Source: Candidatus Rifleibacteriota bacterium
Lineage (GTDB): Bacteria > Muiribacteriota > UBA6191 > JACPRK01 > JACQZM01
Assembly: GCA_016213885.1 (NCBI GenBank)
Contig: JACQZM010000301.1
Location: 1-35,230, forward strand
Direction: 5' to 3'
DNA: 35,230 bases
In this document: positions 14,994-23,619 of the stretch, piece after piece
Layout: each line of letters starts with the position of its first letter
Position numbering within the stretch: position 1 is the stretch's first letter
The notes under the pieces: model-generated
The model's database searches: none
The model's input: only the letters and a program-made list of their open reading frames with translations
Told to the model about the DNA's origin: nothing
Program-made: the position numbers and the translations under genes

Positions 14994-16088
14994 CTACCGC
15001 TTCTTCCGGAGGAAAGACGGGATGTCCAGGTCCTCCTCGGGCTGCGTGGCGCCGACGACCTTGAGGCTGTCCTGCCGCGGGGCCGTGGTGTGGGCCGACG
15101 CGCGAGTGACCTGCGGACGGATCTTCTCCTGCTCGCGCTCCTTGTTGAAGCCGGTGGCGATGACGGTGATCTTGATCTCTTCCTTCATCTCCGGGTTGAT
15201 GGCGGTTCCGAAGATGATCTCCGCGTCCTGGTCCGCAGCCTCGGCGATGATCTCCGCCGCCTGGTTGACCTCCAGGATCGTCAGGTCTTCCCCGCCGGTG
15301 ATGTTGATCAGCACGCCGGTGGCGCCGCCGATCGTCGTCTCGAGCAGTGGGCTCGAGATCGCCTGCTGGGCTGCCTGGACGGCGCGGTTCTCGCCGGTGC
15401 CACGGCCGATGCCCATGAGCGCCGATCCGGAGCCAGACATGATCGTCTTGACGTCCGCGAAGTCCAGGTTGATGACGCCCGGAACCGTGATCAGGTCCGT
15501 GATGCCCTGGACGCCTTGGCGCAGCACGTCGTCGGCCAGCCGGAACGCCTGGATCATGGTCGTGTCCGACTCGGCGACCTGGAGCAGTCGGTCGTTCGGG
15601 ATGATGATGAGCGAGTCCACCTTCTCGCGGAGGTTCTTGATGCCGATCTCGGCCTGGGCCATCCGCTTGCGGCCCTCGAACGAGAACGGCTTCGTCACCA
15701 CCGCGACGGTGAGCGCACCCTGCTCCTTGGCGATCTCCGCGATGACCGGGGAGGCGCCGGTGCCGGTTCCACCACCCATGCCCGCCGTGATGAAGACCAT
15801 GTCGGCGCCGGCGATCGCCTCGGCGATCTTGTCGCGGTCTTCTTCCGCCGCCTTCTTCCCGATCTCGTAGTTGGCGCCCGCACCCAGTCCCTTCGTGAGC
15901 TTGGCGCCGATCTGGATCCGTAGCTTGGCGTCGGAGACCACGAGAGCCTGTGCGTCCGTGTTGGCCACGATGAACTCGACTCCGGGAAGGCCGGCGTCGA
16001 TCATGCGGTTGATGGCGTTTGAGCCGCCTCCCCCGACACCGATGACCTTGATGTCGGCGGCGTTCTCAACCGCGTCGAACTCGAACAT
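14994..16088 (-). CDS. ftsZ: Cell division protein FtsZ
   Basis: FtsZ is the tubulin-like GTPase that forms the division ring. The 364-residue protein is standard for bacteria with a short C-terminal linker. Visible features are the N-terminal nucleotide loop [14 protein letters not shown], the tubulin signature [13 protein letters not shown], the T7 synergy loop with [11 protein letters not shown], and the conserved C-terminal peptide [11 protein letters not shown] that binds FtsA and other partners. The ATG at 16088 has an excellent AGGAGGTAAC ribosome site 7 nt upstream. It is the last gene of the dcw cluster and appears to have its own leader of about 120 nt. Confidence 0.98.
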   Translation of the reverse strand: MFEFDAVENAADIKVIGVGGGGSNAINRMIDAGLPGVEFIVANTDAQALVVSDAKLRIQIGAKLTKGLGAGANYEIGKKAAEEDRDKIAEAIAGADMVFITAGMGGGTGTGASPVIAEIAKEQGALTVAVVTKPFSFEGRKRMAQAEIGIKNLREKVDSLIIIPNDRLLQVAESDTTMIQAFRLADDVLRQGVQGITDLITVPGVINLDFADVKTIMSGSGSALMGIGRGTGENRAVQAAQQAISSPLLETTIGGATGVLINITGGEDLTILEVNQAAEIIAEAADQDAEIIFGTAINPEMKEEIKITVIATGFNKEREQEKIRPQVTRASAHTTAPRQDSLKVVGATQPEEDLDIPSFLRKKR

Positions 16089-16229
16089 GACTCGTTACCT
16101 CCTGTCGTGTCTTTGTTTCTGCCATCGAGCTGCAGCGTGCAGATCAGCTTCCACCCGGCGAGATCGGGCTTCCCAGGGGGAGAAGCCCGCCCCGCGCGGG
16201 CGCTGCCAGAAGGGGCCCAGTGATATATA
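16089..16229 (-). promoter_or_regulatory. Structured ftsZ leader with AT-rich -10 candidate
   Basis: TATATA at 16224-16229 stands out in GC-rich surroundings and could be the -10 of an ftsZ promoter, though no clear -35 is visible. Between it and ftsZ, CGGGCTTC / GAAGCCCG (16165-16189) forms an 8-bp hairpin with a 9-nt loop. The strong ribosome site lies outside this hairpin. Confidence 0.4.
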
Positions 16230-16270
16230 CCGCAAACCGGCGCTCTCATGCATTACCGAATCGTTCCCTG

Positions 16271-16390
16271 TCATGGAAACAGACTCCTGAACCATGTCCG
16301 GGCCCGATCGGTGAGGATCTCGAAGAGGCTCGTGCCATGATACGAACTGGAGAGGCTGGTCTGCTGGTGCTCCACGCCTTGGAGGATCAG
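16271..16390 (-). other. Out-of-frame FtsA C-terminal tail
   Basis: Directly after the ftsA stop, the -1 frame reads GLILQGVEHQQ and ends LFEILTDRARTWFRSLFP before TGA at 16271-16273. This matches what normally ends FtsA: the VGLxLYG strand, a linker, and an amphipathic membrane-targeting helix. One extra G in the GGGG run of CTCGGGGCC would join the two frames. Even then about 17 residues of the usual GLxDxVxxPxYATxV segment are missing. So this is a deletion with frameshift, a programmed slip or an assembly error. Confidence 0.6.
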
Positions 16391-17457
16391 GCCCCGAGCG
16401 GCTTGCCGATGCGCACGGGCAGGCCGAGAATCCTCTCGGCCAGCTGCCTCGCGCCTCGCATGAGTGAAGTGCCGCCGGTCAGCACCGTGCCGGCGGGCAG
16501 GATCTCGTAGCACCCGGACTTCTGGATCTCTTTCTTCACGAGGTTGAAGATCTCCTCCATCCGGGGCTCCGTGATCTCGCACAGGTTCTTGAGTGGGAGG
16601 CTGCGGCTCCCGTCCCCCCCCGTGTTGGGGACCTCGATGGTCCGCGAGGGATCCGCCAGCTCGACGGAGGCGCACCCTTCACGGACCTTCAGGTCCTCGG
16701 CTTTCGACATGGGCGTTCGCAGGCCGATGGCGATGTCGTTCGTGATCTGGAGCCCTCCGACCGGCAGCACCGCCGAATGGACGATCGCCCCCTGCGTGTA
16801 GACGGCGATGTCGGTGGTTCCGCCGCCGATGTCGACGAGGCAGACCCCCAGCTCCTTCTCGTCGCTGGTGAGCACGGCGGTGGCGCTGGCGATCGGCTGG
16901 AGGATGATCTGGGCCACGTCCAGATCGGCCCGGTGACAGCTCTTCATGAGGTTCTGCACCCAGGTCACCGCTCCCATGACGATGTGGACGTCCACCTCGA
17001 GGCGCACCCCCGACATCCCCTTGGGATCCCGGATGCCGGTCTGCTCGTCCACGGCGAAGAACCGGGGGAGCACGTGGATGATCTCCCGGTTGGGAGGGAG
17101 TGCGAACGTCTTGGCCGAATCGAGGACTCGCTGGACGTCGGCCTGGCCGATGTCCCTGTTCTCGCCGCCCACGGCCACGACGGACCGGGTGTTCATCGAA
17201 GAGATATGGCTCCCGGCGACGCCCACGAAGACGTAGTCGATCACCACGTCCGCGATCTTCTCCGCCTCGGTCACGGACTGCTTGATGGACTGGGTCGTCT
17301 GCTCGATGTCCACGACGACCCCCTTCTTCAACCCCCGGGAAGGTGCCACCCCGAGCCCGATGATGTTGATCTCTCCCTCGTCTTCGACCTCGGCGACGAT
17401 GGTGGAGATCTTGGTGGTCCCGATGTCCAGGCCGACGATGATGTTGGACGGTTTCAT
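16387..17457 (-). CDS. ftsA: Cell division protein FtsA, C-terminally truncated in this frame
   Basis: FtsA is the actin-like ATPase that tethers FtsZ to the inner membrane. The frame gives 356 residues, against about 400-420 for the family. Clear features are the phosphate-1 loop GLDIGTTKISTIVAE, the 1C domain (about 85-160), phosphate-2 VDIGGGTTDIAVY (217-229) and the adenosine-binding region LTGGTSLMRG. The protein stops at VRIGKPLGA, where homologs continue with a last strand and the membrane-targeting helix; that helix appears in the -1 frame just downstream. ATGA overlap with the ftsQ stop (17454-17457) implies coupled translation. Without the tail the protein would lack its membrane anchor. 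Confidence 0.93.
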   Translation of the reverse strand: MKPSNIIVGLDIGTTKISTIVAEVEDEGEINIIGLGVAPSRGLKKGVVVDIEQTTQSIKQSVTEAEKIADVVIDYVFVGVAGSHISSMNTRSVVAVGGENRDIGQADVQRVLDSAKTFALPPNREIIHVLPRFFAVDEQTGIRDPKGMSGVRLEVDVHIVMGAVTWVQNLMKSCHRADLDVAQIILQPIASATAVLTSDEKELGVCLVDIGGGTTDIAVYTQGAIVHSAVLPVGGLQITNDIAIGLRTPMSKAEDLKVREGCASVELADPSRTIEVPNTGGDGSRSLPLKNLCEITEPRMEEIFNLVKKEIQKSGCYEILPAGTVLTGGTSLMRGARQLAERILGLPVRIGKPLGA

Positions 17458-18299
17458 CGAGCGGCCACCCCCTCCCGGGCCTCGGGGCTGGCAGCCGGGC
17501 GAGGTGATCCGTCATCCTCGCCGTCGGCCGGCGGGTCGCCGGCGGGAGCGGCGCTCGCGTCGGAGAGCTTCAGCACCAGGTTGGAGAAGCGAAGATCGAT
17601 CACGTTGACGACCTTGGCCCGGTCGGTCGCCTCTTGCAGCGCCCTCGCCATCAGCTCGACGTTCCTGTCGAACAGGGTCGGGTCGGCCAGGTAGACGAGC
17701 CAGTCCTTCCACCGGACTTCCACCCTGTAGGGGCTGGAGATGTTGATCGACGCGTAGTCTTTCAGGGGGCTCTTCTCCAGGATGGGCACCCAGAGGGCGA
17801 GCAGCGCCTTCTGGGTCGACTCCAGCTGCAGCCCTCCGGCCCCCTTCTGGGGGTTCGCCCCGGAGACCGTGGGCAGGCGCTTGACCGTCTGCTGCGTGCC
17901 CAGGATCCTCCCGAAATGGTCCACCTCGTAGCTCTCCCGACCGTTGACGAGCCGGAACGATGGGGATCGCTCCTTGATCTGGATCTCGATGGCGTTGGGG
18001 CTCTTCACCACCACGCGCGCGTCCTCCACCCGCGGGTTCGACAGGATCCGCTCCTTGACCTTGGCATAGTTGTACTTGAAGAACAGATCGCCCAGCTCCA
18101 GGCCTGACAGACGCACGATCTCCCTCTGGGAGAGCGCCTGGTTCCCGTGGACCCCGATCTCACGGATCCTGAAGTAGAGAGCCTTGAAGAAGATGTAATG
18201 GCTCTGATAGCCCGCACAGATGAGCAGGCAAGCCAGGAGCGCGAACTGGAGCAGCGATATGAGGCGATGAAGCGCTCGCTCGAGGAACCCCGGTCCCAT
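17454..18299 (-). CDS. ftsQ: Cell division protein FtsQ/DivIB
   Basis: FtsQ is a bitopic divisome protein that scaffolds FtsB/FtsL in the periplasm. From ATG 18299 it has 281 residues: a short cytoplasmic tail, one membrane helix (LISLLQFALLACLLICAG), then the POTRA domain starting FRIREIGVHGNQALSQREIV. The beta domain follows (YEVDHFGRILG; VVNVIDLRFSNLVLKL), with a disordered acidic tail. ATG 18299 is preceded by GGGAGG. In-frame starts at 18383 and 18410 would lie inside the predicted promoter, so they are less likely. The gene overlaps ftsA by four bases. Confidence 0.92.
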   Translation of the reverse strand: MGPGFLERALHRLISLLQFALLACLLICAGYQSHYIFFKALYFRIREIGVHGNQALSQREIVRLSGLELGDLFFKYNYAKVKERILSNPRVEDARVVVKSPNAIEIQIKERSPSFRLVNGRESYEVDHFGRILGTQQTVKRLPTVSGANPQKGAGGLQLESTQKALLALWVPILEKSPLKDYASINISSPYRVEVRWKDWLVYLADPTLFDRNVELMARALQEATDRAKVVNVIDLRFSNLVLKLSDASAAPAGDPPADGEDDGSPRPAASPEAREGVAAR

Positions 18300-18381
18300 C
18301 GCCTCGCCTCCCGCTGTCGGCGTCCTCCTGGAAAAAGCCCCCGCGAGCCGGAAGGCGAGCCGGGATCGGCGGGGGCGTGTC

Positions 18382-18410
18382 ATGCTATCACTTTCGAGGA
18401 GTCGAGGCAA
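18382..18410 (-). promoter_or_regulatory. Promoter of ftsQ-ftsA(-ftsZ)
   Basis: On the minus strand, TTGCCT (18405-18410), 17 nt, and TAGCAT (18382-18387) give a plausible promoter, with a leader of about 75 nt to ATG 18299. The -10 overlaps the shared 9-mer GTGATAGCA. It lets the ftsQAZ half be transcribed apart from the interrupted upstream half. The spacer to the glycosyltransferase stop (18411-18598) shows no gene. Confidence 0.55.
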
Positions 18411-18598
18411 GAAAAAATGGGTGCCAGAGAGGTTCCGCGGGTACCTCGACCGTCGAGATGCTTACATGACTTGGCTGCAGCCTGGTAGGCGCGTCGAGAA
18501 TCGTCTTTCCATGGGCTTTGGCGACCCATCCGAGCGGGTGGCTCCGGCCGAGATCATGCCCCTCCCGCGCGGCGAGATCGGCCCGCCTGGACCGGTGG

Positions 18599-20164
18599 TC
18601 AGGCCGACGGAGCGGGCTCGGGCCGGTCGTCCCCGGACGCTGTCGGGGCCCGGCGGCACCCCGGGAAGAACCGCCCGAGATCCACCCCGTAGGCGGCGAT
18701 CACCATGACCATGGGCTCGCCGGCCAGCCTGTAGCGCTCGAGGCCGGCCACGGTGAGACAGGGGAACAGCCACAGGTAGGCCAGCGATCCCAGGAGGAGC
18801 AGCGCCTCCGGGGTGAACAGGAGCCGGTCGCGGGCCATCCGACGAAGGCCGACGATGAACAGCGTGAACAGCACCCAGTACGCCACCGGATGCCTGAGGA
18901 AGTTCACGACCAGCGACAGCTTGGGCAGGCTGGCGAGTCGCCCGAGAGCCAGCGGAACCCGTTCCACCAGCCCCTTGCCCTCGGGGTTGTAGAAGATGCC
19001 CACGGACTTCCAGGGGCAGATGATCTCGGCTCCGGGGGCGTTGCCAGGGCCTTTCAGAAAGACCGAGTGGTTGGGGCCGCCGCCGAAGAGCAGGTACCCG
19101 ACGTGGGGCACGACCTCCTTCAGGTACTGCCAGGGCGAACCGAGGATCGCCTCCCGGTTGATGCGCCCCAGCGCCTCCGACATCTTGAGGAGGTCCCGGT
19201 TCTCCTTGCGAAACTCCCGCTCCGTGTGCAGGGCGATGTTCCAGAACGTGCCCTCCCGCAGCGCCACCCTCTTGATCAGCTCCTTGGTGGGTCGCTCCAG
19301 CTCCGACGAATGGTCGATCAGCGACGCCGTGTGCTCCACGAGGAACACCTGCCCGGTGGGGCTCAGGCCGAGGAACCCGTGGCGGTGGTAGTTCCGCAGG
19401 CACCAGAGGCCCGGGAGCACGTTGGCGATGAGCATGAAGACGACGGCCCGCCGGATCCCGGCGGTCCTGGGCTCGTCGCCGGTGAGCCGCGTCGCCAGGC
19501 CGAGCGCCGGAATCACGGAGTAGATCAGGGCGACCGGACGGAGCAGCACCGCCAGGCCGTTGGCCACGGCTGCACAAGCCATGGCCCGGCTGGACCCTGA
19601 CTCGCGGCAGATCAGCACCAGCCAGACCGTGAGACAGACGAGGAGGATGAACGGGATCTCCGTCATGACGTTCTGGCCGTACAGGATGAACCGGACGTTC
19701 AAGGCGTACAGGGTCGCGGCGAAGAGCGCCACGCCTCGGTCCTTGAACAGCCTCAGGGTCGTGTCGAAGATCAGGAGCCCGATGAGGACCCCCATGAGCT
19801 GCTGGAGGAACACCACCACCTCCAGCACCCGGTCGGTGAACGTACCCACCAGGGCCAGGAAGGCCGCGTACCCGGGGGTCCGGTACAGCAGCATCTCGTG
19901 GAGCGCCCCGGCCCGCAGCGCCCTGGCCCCGTCGATGTATCCGTAGGAGTCCGGAGACAGCACGGGAAGGCAGAACAGACCCATCAGCACCCTGGGCAGC
20001 ACGATGACCACGACGAGCGCCACCGTGAACGCGACCCGGCCGCGGGAGGCTACAGACGCGTCGGTCGTCGGGGAAGGCGTGGGTGTCGTCGATGAGGTCA
20101 CTGTACCGCCGTGGAGACCGTCTGGCCCGCGATCCACCGGGCACGCCGGGAGGCTGGAGTCCAA
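18599..20164 (-). CDS. Second GT39-like membrane glycosyltransferase
   Basis: The protein has up to 521 residues with about ten hydrophobic segments. After the first helix (VAFTVALVVVIVLPRVLM) comes a loop with SPDSYGYIDGARAL, equivalent to the acidic donor-binding loop of GT-C enzymes, then YRTPGYAAFLALVG. The C-terminal half has a long soluble region (about 285-400) and a final ERYRLAGEPMVMVIAAYGV like that of the first GT39-like protein. The start is uncertain: TTG 20164 gives a long polar N-terminus, while GTG 20101 begins VTSSTTPTPSP closer to the first helix; neither has a strong ribosome site. It is not a normal dcw gene, yet it sits directly upstream of ftsQ. Substrates are unknown. 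Confidence 0.78.
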   Translation of the reverse strand: MDSSLPACPVDRGPDGLHGGTVTSSTTPTPSPTTDASVASRGRVAFTVALVVVIVLPRVLMGLFCLPVLSPDSYGYIDGARALRAGALHEMLLYRTPGYAAFLALVGTFTDRVLEVVVFLQQLMGVLIGLLIFDTTLRLFKDRGVALFAATLYALNVRFILYGQNVMTEIPFILLVCLTVWLVLICRESGSSRAMACAAVANGLAVLLRPVALIYSVIPALGLATRLTGDEPRTAGIRRAVVFMLIANVLPGLWCLRNYHRHGFLGLSPTGQVFLVEHTASLIDHSSELERPTKELIKRVALREGTFWNIALHTEREFRKENRDLLKMSEALGRINREAILGSPWQYLKEVVPHVGYLLFGGGPNHSVFLKGPGNAPGAEIICPWKSVGIFYNPEGKGLVERVPLALGRLASLPKLSLVVNFLRHPVAYWVLFTLFIVGLRRMARDRLLFTPEALLLLGSLAYLWLFPCLTVAGLERYRLAGEPMVMVIAAYGVDLGRFFPGCRRAPTASGDDRPEPAPSA

Positions 20165-20211
20165 GACAGACGGGAGTTTTGCCGCTGCAGGCCCTCGGAC
20201 CTCGTGAGATC

Positions 20212-20242
20212 GGTTCCGGTGGTATGAGGTACCACCGGAACC
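20212..20242. repeat. Perfect 13-bp inverted repeat between divergent genes
   Basis: GGTTCCGGTGGTA (20212-20224) and its exact complement (20230-20242) flank a 5-nt spacer. It lies 48 nt from the longest glycosyltransferase start and 108 nt from the kinase start. It takes the position that the GACCCGGCG hairpin has in other element copies but has a different sequence. It could be an operator or an RNA hairpin; no T-tract follows on either strand. Confidence 0.8.
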
Positions 20243-20260
20243 ACCCTGGACGCAAGCTCC

Positions 20261-20301
20261 ATCACAGGCCCGACTCCGCGAAACAGGTGAGGGATCCTGG
20301 C
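20261..20301 (-). repeat. Dispersed structured element, copy B (fragment of left module)
   Basis: These 41 nt match the outer end of the left module almost perfectly (CAGGATCCCTCACCTGTTTC on the minus strand and onward). The match stops at GTGAT, between the first and second of the three arms, so the switch-like part is absent. It points toward the minus-strand glycosyltransferase gene. Confidence 0.8.
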
Positions 20302-20349
20302 CATCCCGGCGTCTGTACTGCGTCTCCCTCGTGCTGTAGTGTGGGGGCG

Positions 20350-22560
20350 ATGAGAGCGCTGGAGTCGCTACGTGAACTCCTCGAATCGCTAGGCTATACC
20401 CTGGTGCGAGAGCTGGGCCGGGGGGGCATGGGCATCGTCTTCCTGGGCAGACAGGTGTCGCTGGATCGGGACGTGGCGCTCAAGGTGGTGGTCGACGAGC
20501 AGTGGGCCACCACGGCCGTTCTTCGCCGGTCGAAGCGGGAGGTGGCTCTGCTCAGGAGCGTCTCCCACCCCAATCTGGTCCGGCTACTCGATGCTCTCCT
20601 GGAAGTGACCCCTCCCGTCCTCGTCCTCGAGTACATCGAAGGCGGAACGACTCTCGAATCGGAAATCGGCGTCCCTCTGGACCGTGCGATGCAGCTCCTG
20701 TTGGGGATTCTCAAGGCCCTGGACCACATCCATGGCCTCGGGATCGTGCACAGGGACCTGAAGCCGTCGAACGTGTTGATCGACCGGTGCGGCGAACCCC
20801 GCCTCATCGACTTCGGCCTGGCTCGAGGCGCCACAGGCGATGAGACCCGTCTGACCCAGCAGGGTCAGGTGGTGGGTACGTTTTCGTACATGGCTCCGGA
20901 GCAGATGGAGGGCAAGGACGCCGGGCCGGCGGCGGATCTGTATGCGTGGGGATTGGTTGCCTACGAGCTGGTGTCGCGGCGTCGGGTGTTCTCGGCCGCG
21001 AGCGACCGTGCCGTGACTCCGCCCATGCGTTTCATGGGGATCATCCCTGACCTCGCCCAGGCCGCGCCGACCGTGCCGACCGGTCTCACTGCACTGATCA
21101 CGGGCTGCCTTGCTCGCGACCCTGCCAGGCGCACCGCCGTGGCGGCCGCTCTGGTGGAGAGCCTGGAGGAGATGTCCCGGGAGCTGGCGGGGAGCGAGGT
21201 CCGTACGGCGTCGGCGGGCGCTTCCTCGCAGGCGCGCCGGCGTCGAGCGCTCGAGGCCACGCGCACCTTCGTGCCGCCCGGTCTGGCGAGACCGGCCGGA
21301 CCGGGCTTTCCGTCGCGGGGGTGGGCAGCGGCACTGACCGCTGTGATCCTGGGCCTTCTGAGCTTGCTCGTCTGGCGCCTCCCGGTTCGTCCTGCTCCGG
21401 CCTCTTCCCCGACCTCTTCGGGAACGGCATCGAAGGTGGGTCGTGAGCCCAGGCTCGAGGTCCGTGGGAGCGAGCTCGTTCTCGGACTTGAGGCGGACGA
21501 GCCGGCCGCTGGAACGGTCCGCTGGCACGAGAACGGCGGCGCTCGCACCCGTCGTTTCGGGCCGGCGAGGCAGCTGGCGATCGCCGTCGGGGGAAAGGCG
21601 CTCCGGAATGCGGAGCGGCTCGAGGTGAGCGTCGACGGGCACGGCAAGCTGGATCTGGTCCCCCTGTTCAGCGAGCACGCGCAGGCGCTCGAGGACAGGC
21701 TCACGCGGGTCAAGCTGGAGCCGATCGTCCGGAGGGCAGCGTTCCTCGTCGGTCGCAAGACGCCGCCAGGGACCATCGTGGGCCAGATCAGGGCGTTGCT
21801 TCCCGCGGGCCTGACGGATGAGCTCGAGGCCCTGGCCTCGAGCTGCCGCGCCTGGATCGCGGGGACGACGCAGAAGACCCTCAGGAGGCGCCTGCTGTCC
21901 GGCATCTACCGTCTCGAGGTGCTGAACTCGTACCTGGAGCGTCAGGGAGTGGAGGGGGCAACCTGCGCTTCGCTGCTGCTCCCCGAGGCCTGGCGAGAAC
22001 GACATTACGTCTACGGAGTCCAGGACAGCCCCCGATTCAAGGTGCGGCCCAGCAGAGACCGGCACGAACCTCGCTTGCGATTTGGCGGGAAGACGATCGA
22101 TGTCAAGGTGGCACGGGGCAACGGTGTCCTGATCCAGGAGCATTGGCTTGGCGTGACAGGCGGACAGCCGAAGAACGTAACAGAGAATCTGCTCCCGGAC
22201 CGGTCCGAACCGGCGGGCTTCACGAGGACCGAGTGGGGTCTCGAGTTCCGGCTCGAAGCACGGGAGGTGGACCAGAGCCAAGAGCTGCTGTTCGATATCT
22301 ACATGGCGGACCCTGGCGACGGGGTGCTCTGGGCGGATGTGAACGGATTGCTCGAGGTACCCTTCAGCAAGGCCCCGGGGGCCGTCGGGACCCATGGCCG
22401 GCACACGCTCGATCGAGATCGGCAACTCCCACCAGACCTGTTGGTCCACGGGACGAATCGCGTGGTGTTCAAGATTCGCCCACATCCCGGCCTGATCGAC
22501 ACCTCACCCCTCTGGATCGGATCGTTCAACGTCTTGCTGTTCGGGCCTGAGCTCAGGTAG
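20350..22560 (+). CDS. Transmembrane Hanks-type Ser/Thr kinase with extracytoplasmic domain
   Basis: The 736-residue protein has an N-terminal kinase domain (about 15-275) with a complete active site: glycine loop GRGGMG (23-28), VALK Lys45, Glu64, HRDLKPSN (134-141), IDFG (153-156) and APE (182-184). A juxtamembrane Arg/Pro-rich stretch leads to one membrane helix (about 325-343). The roughly 390-residue outer part lacks PASTA repeats; its last 180 residues are strand-rich (VNGLLEVPFSKAPG; GTNRVVFKIRPHPG) and look like a jelly-roll, perhaps a sugar- or ligand-binding sensor. It lies on the opposite strand inside the dcw cluster, so cell-wall or division proteins are tempting substrates (inference). 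ATG 20350 follows GTGGGGG. Confidence 0.9.
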   Translation: MRALESLRELLESLGYTLVRELGRGGMGIVFLGRQVSLDRDVALKVVVDEQWATTAVLRRSKREVALLRSVSHPNLVRLLDALLEVTPPVLVLEYIEGGTTLESEIGVPLDRAMQLLLGILKALDHIHGLGIVHRDLKPSNVLIDRCGEPRLIDFGLARGATGDETRLTQQGQVVGTFSYMAPEQMEGKDAGPAADLYAWGLVAYELVSRRRVFSAASDRAVTPPMRFMGIIPDLAQAAPTVPTGLTALITGCLARDPARRTAVAAALVESLEEMSRELAGSEVRTASAGASSQARRRRALEATRTFVPPGLARPAGPGFPSRGWAAALTAVILGLLSLLVWRLPVRPAPASSPTSSGTASKVGREPRLEVRGSELVLGLEADEPAAGTVRWHENGGARTRRFGPARQLAIAVGGKALRNAERLEVSVDGHGKLDLVPLFSEHAQALEDRLTRVKLEPIVRRAAFLVGRKTPPGTIVGQIRALLPAGLTDELEALASSCRAWIAGTTQKTLRRRLLSGIYRLEVLNSYLERQGVEGATCASLLLPEAWRERHYVYGVQDSPRFKVRPSRDRHEPRLRFGGKTIDVKVARGNGVLIQEHWLGVTGGQPKNVTENLLPDRSEPAGFTRTEWGLEFRLEAREVDQSQELLFDIYMADPGDGVLWADVNGLLEVPFSKAPGAVGTHGRHTLDRDRQLPPDLLVHGTNRVVFKIRPHPGLIDTSPLWIGSFNVLLFGPELR

Positions 22561-22657
22561 GCACCGCAACCCGCCTTGTCGTCGGTGCCGGCTGATAGTG
22601 CTCAGCGCCAGTACGTTGGTCCAGGGGAGGGAAACGGCCGCCGGAACGACCCAGCCT

Positions 22658-23515
22658 TCAAGCCTGTCCGACCGGGCCTTGCGTCGCACCACAAGGCCGC
22701 GCCGCAGGACGCACTTTGTACACGACGCAGGCGCGACCCAGGCGGCAGGCCCACCTGTCCCGGGATGGCACGGGCCACCGATCACCCAGGATCATATGGC
22801 CCGTGTAGAAGGGACCCACCGGGGCCGCCAGTAGTACCTCGAAGCCGTGTTTCTGGAAGTGCGCCGTCCACCAGGCACGCCTGAAGGTCCACTGCTCGGT
22901 CAGGAAGTTGCCGGTGTGACCATGTCGGCCGGGAATGCAGTTCAGGACAGCGTGTTTCAGCGCCCGCAGGGGACCGCGCAGCGCCCTCCACGGGTCCCTC
23001 TGCGAGAGGCCCTCTTGCCAGTTCTCACGAAGCAGCGTCGCCAGCCTCCTCGCATAGTCGAGGTGGTAGGCGGCTGTGTGCCACGATCGCCAGGCGCATG
23101 ATGGCATCACATGCACGCAATGCCCGCCAGGTCGCAATACTCGTTGAATCTCCTGATGCATCTTCTTCAGATCCGGAACGTGTTCGAGAGTGTTCGACGA
23201 GAAAACCACGTCGAAGGCTTCACTCGGGAACGGGATGTTCTCGCCGTCGTAGTCCGTGACTGGAAACACTCGTTCGAATGCGTAGGTCGATTGTGCGACG
23301 TCGATCGAGGAGACCTGGTAGCCCCAGCGCGAAAGCTGGCAAGCCTGGATGCCCGTCCCCCCACCTATCTCGAGAACCTTCCGGGCCGGCTCCAGGTGCT
23401 CCCTGAGACGTTCAATTTCGAACAGGCGTATCTCGTTCAGGAACTCCGTGTTGAACATGGACGTGCCGGAGCCTCCGGGACATGTCGCGGGATCACGCAG
23501 AGCGTCAATCGCCAT
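22658..23515 (-). CDS. Class I SAM-dependent methyltransferase
   Basis: The 285-residue protein contains the Rossmann methyltransferase core: motif I VLEIGGGTGIQACQLSRWG, the acidic ribose-binding residue in VSSIDV, FDVVFSSNTLEHVPDL (motif II region) and LRPGGHCVHVMPS (motif III). The C-terminal half (about 150-285) is Arg/Trp/His-rich and probably sets the acceptor, which I cannot name. Base composition is visibly less GC-rich than the flanking murC gene, with more ATA/AAT codons, which suggests recent acquisition. The start may be ATG 23515 or ATG 23458 (MFNTEFLNEIRLF); neither has a good ribosome site. It lies where murB would be expected after murC. Confidence 0.82.
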   Translation of the reverse strand: MAIDALRDPATCPGGSGTSMFNTEFLNEIRLFEIERLREHLEPARKVLEIGGGTGIQACQLSRWGYQVSSIDVAQSTYAFERVFPVTDYDGENIPFPSEAFDVVFSSNTLEHVPDLKKMHQEIQRVLRPGGHCVHVMPSCAWRSWHTAAYHLDYARRLATLLRENWQEGLSQRDPWRALRGPLRALKHAVLNCIPGRHGHTGNFLTEQWTFRRAWWTAHFQKHGFEVLLAAPVGPFYTGHMILGDRWPVPSRDRWACRLGRACVVYKVRPAARPCGATQGPVGQA

Positions 23516-23619
23516 GGCGCCGAGGCAGCAGCATCGGCCAGCCTACACCAGGAGGCGTCGGTGGCGCTCCCACGAAAACCTCGAATCCACGCGGAATTCA
23601 GCTTCTTTGCGCACTCGGG

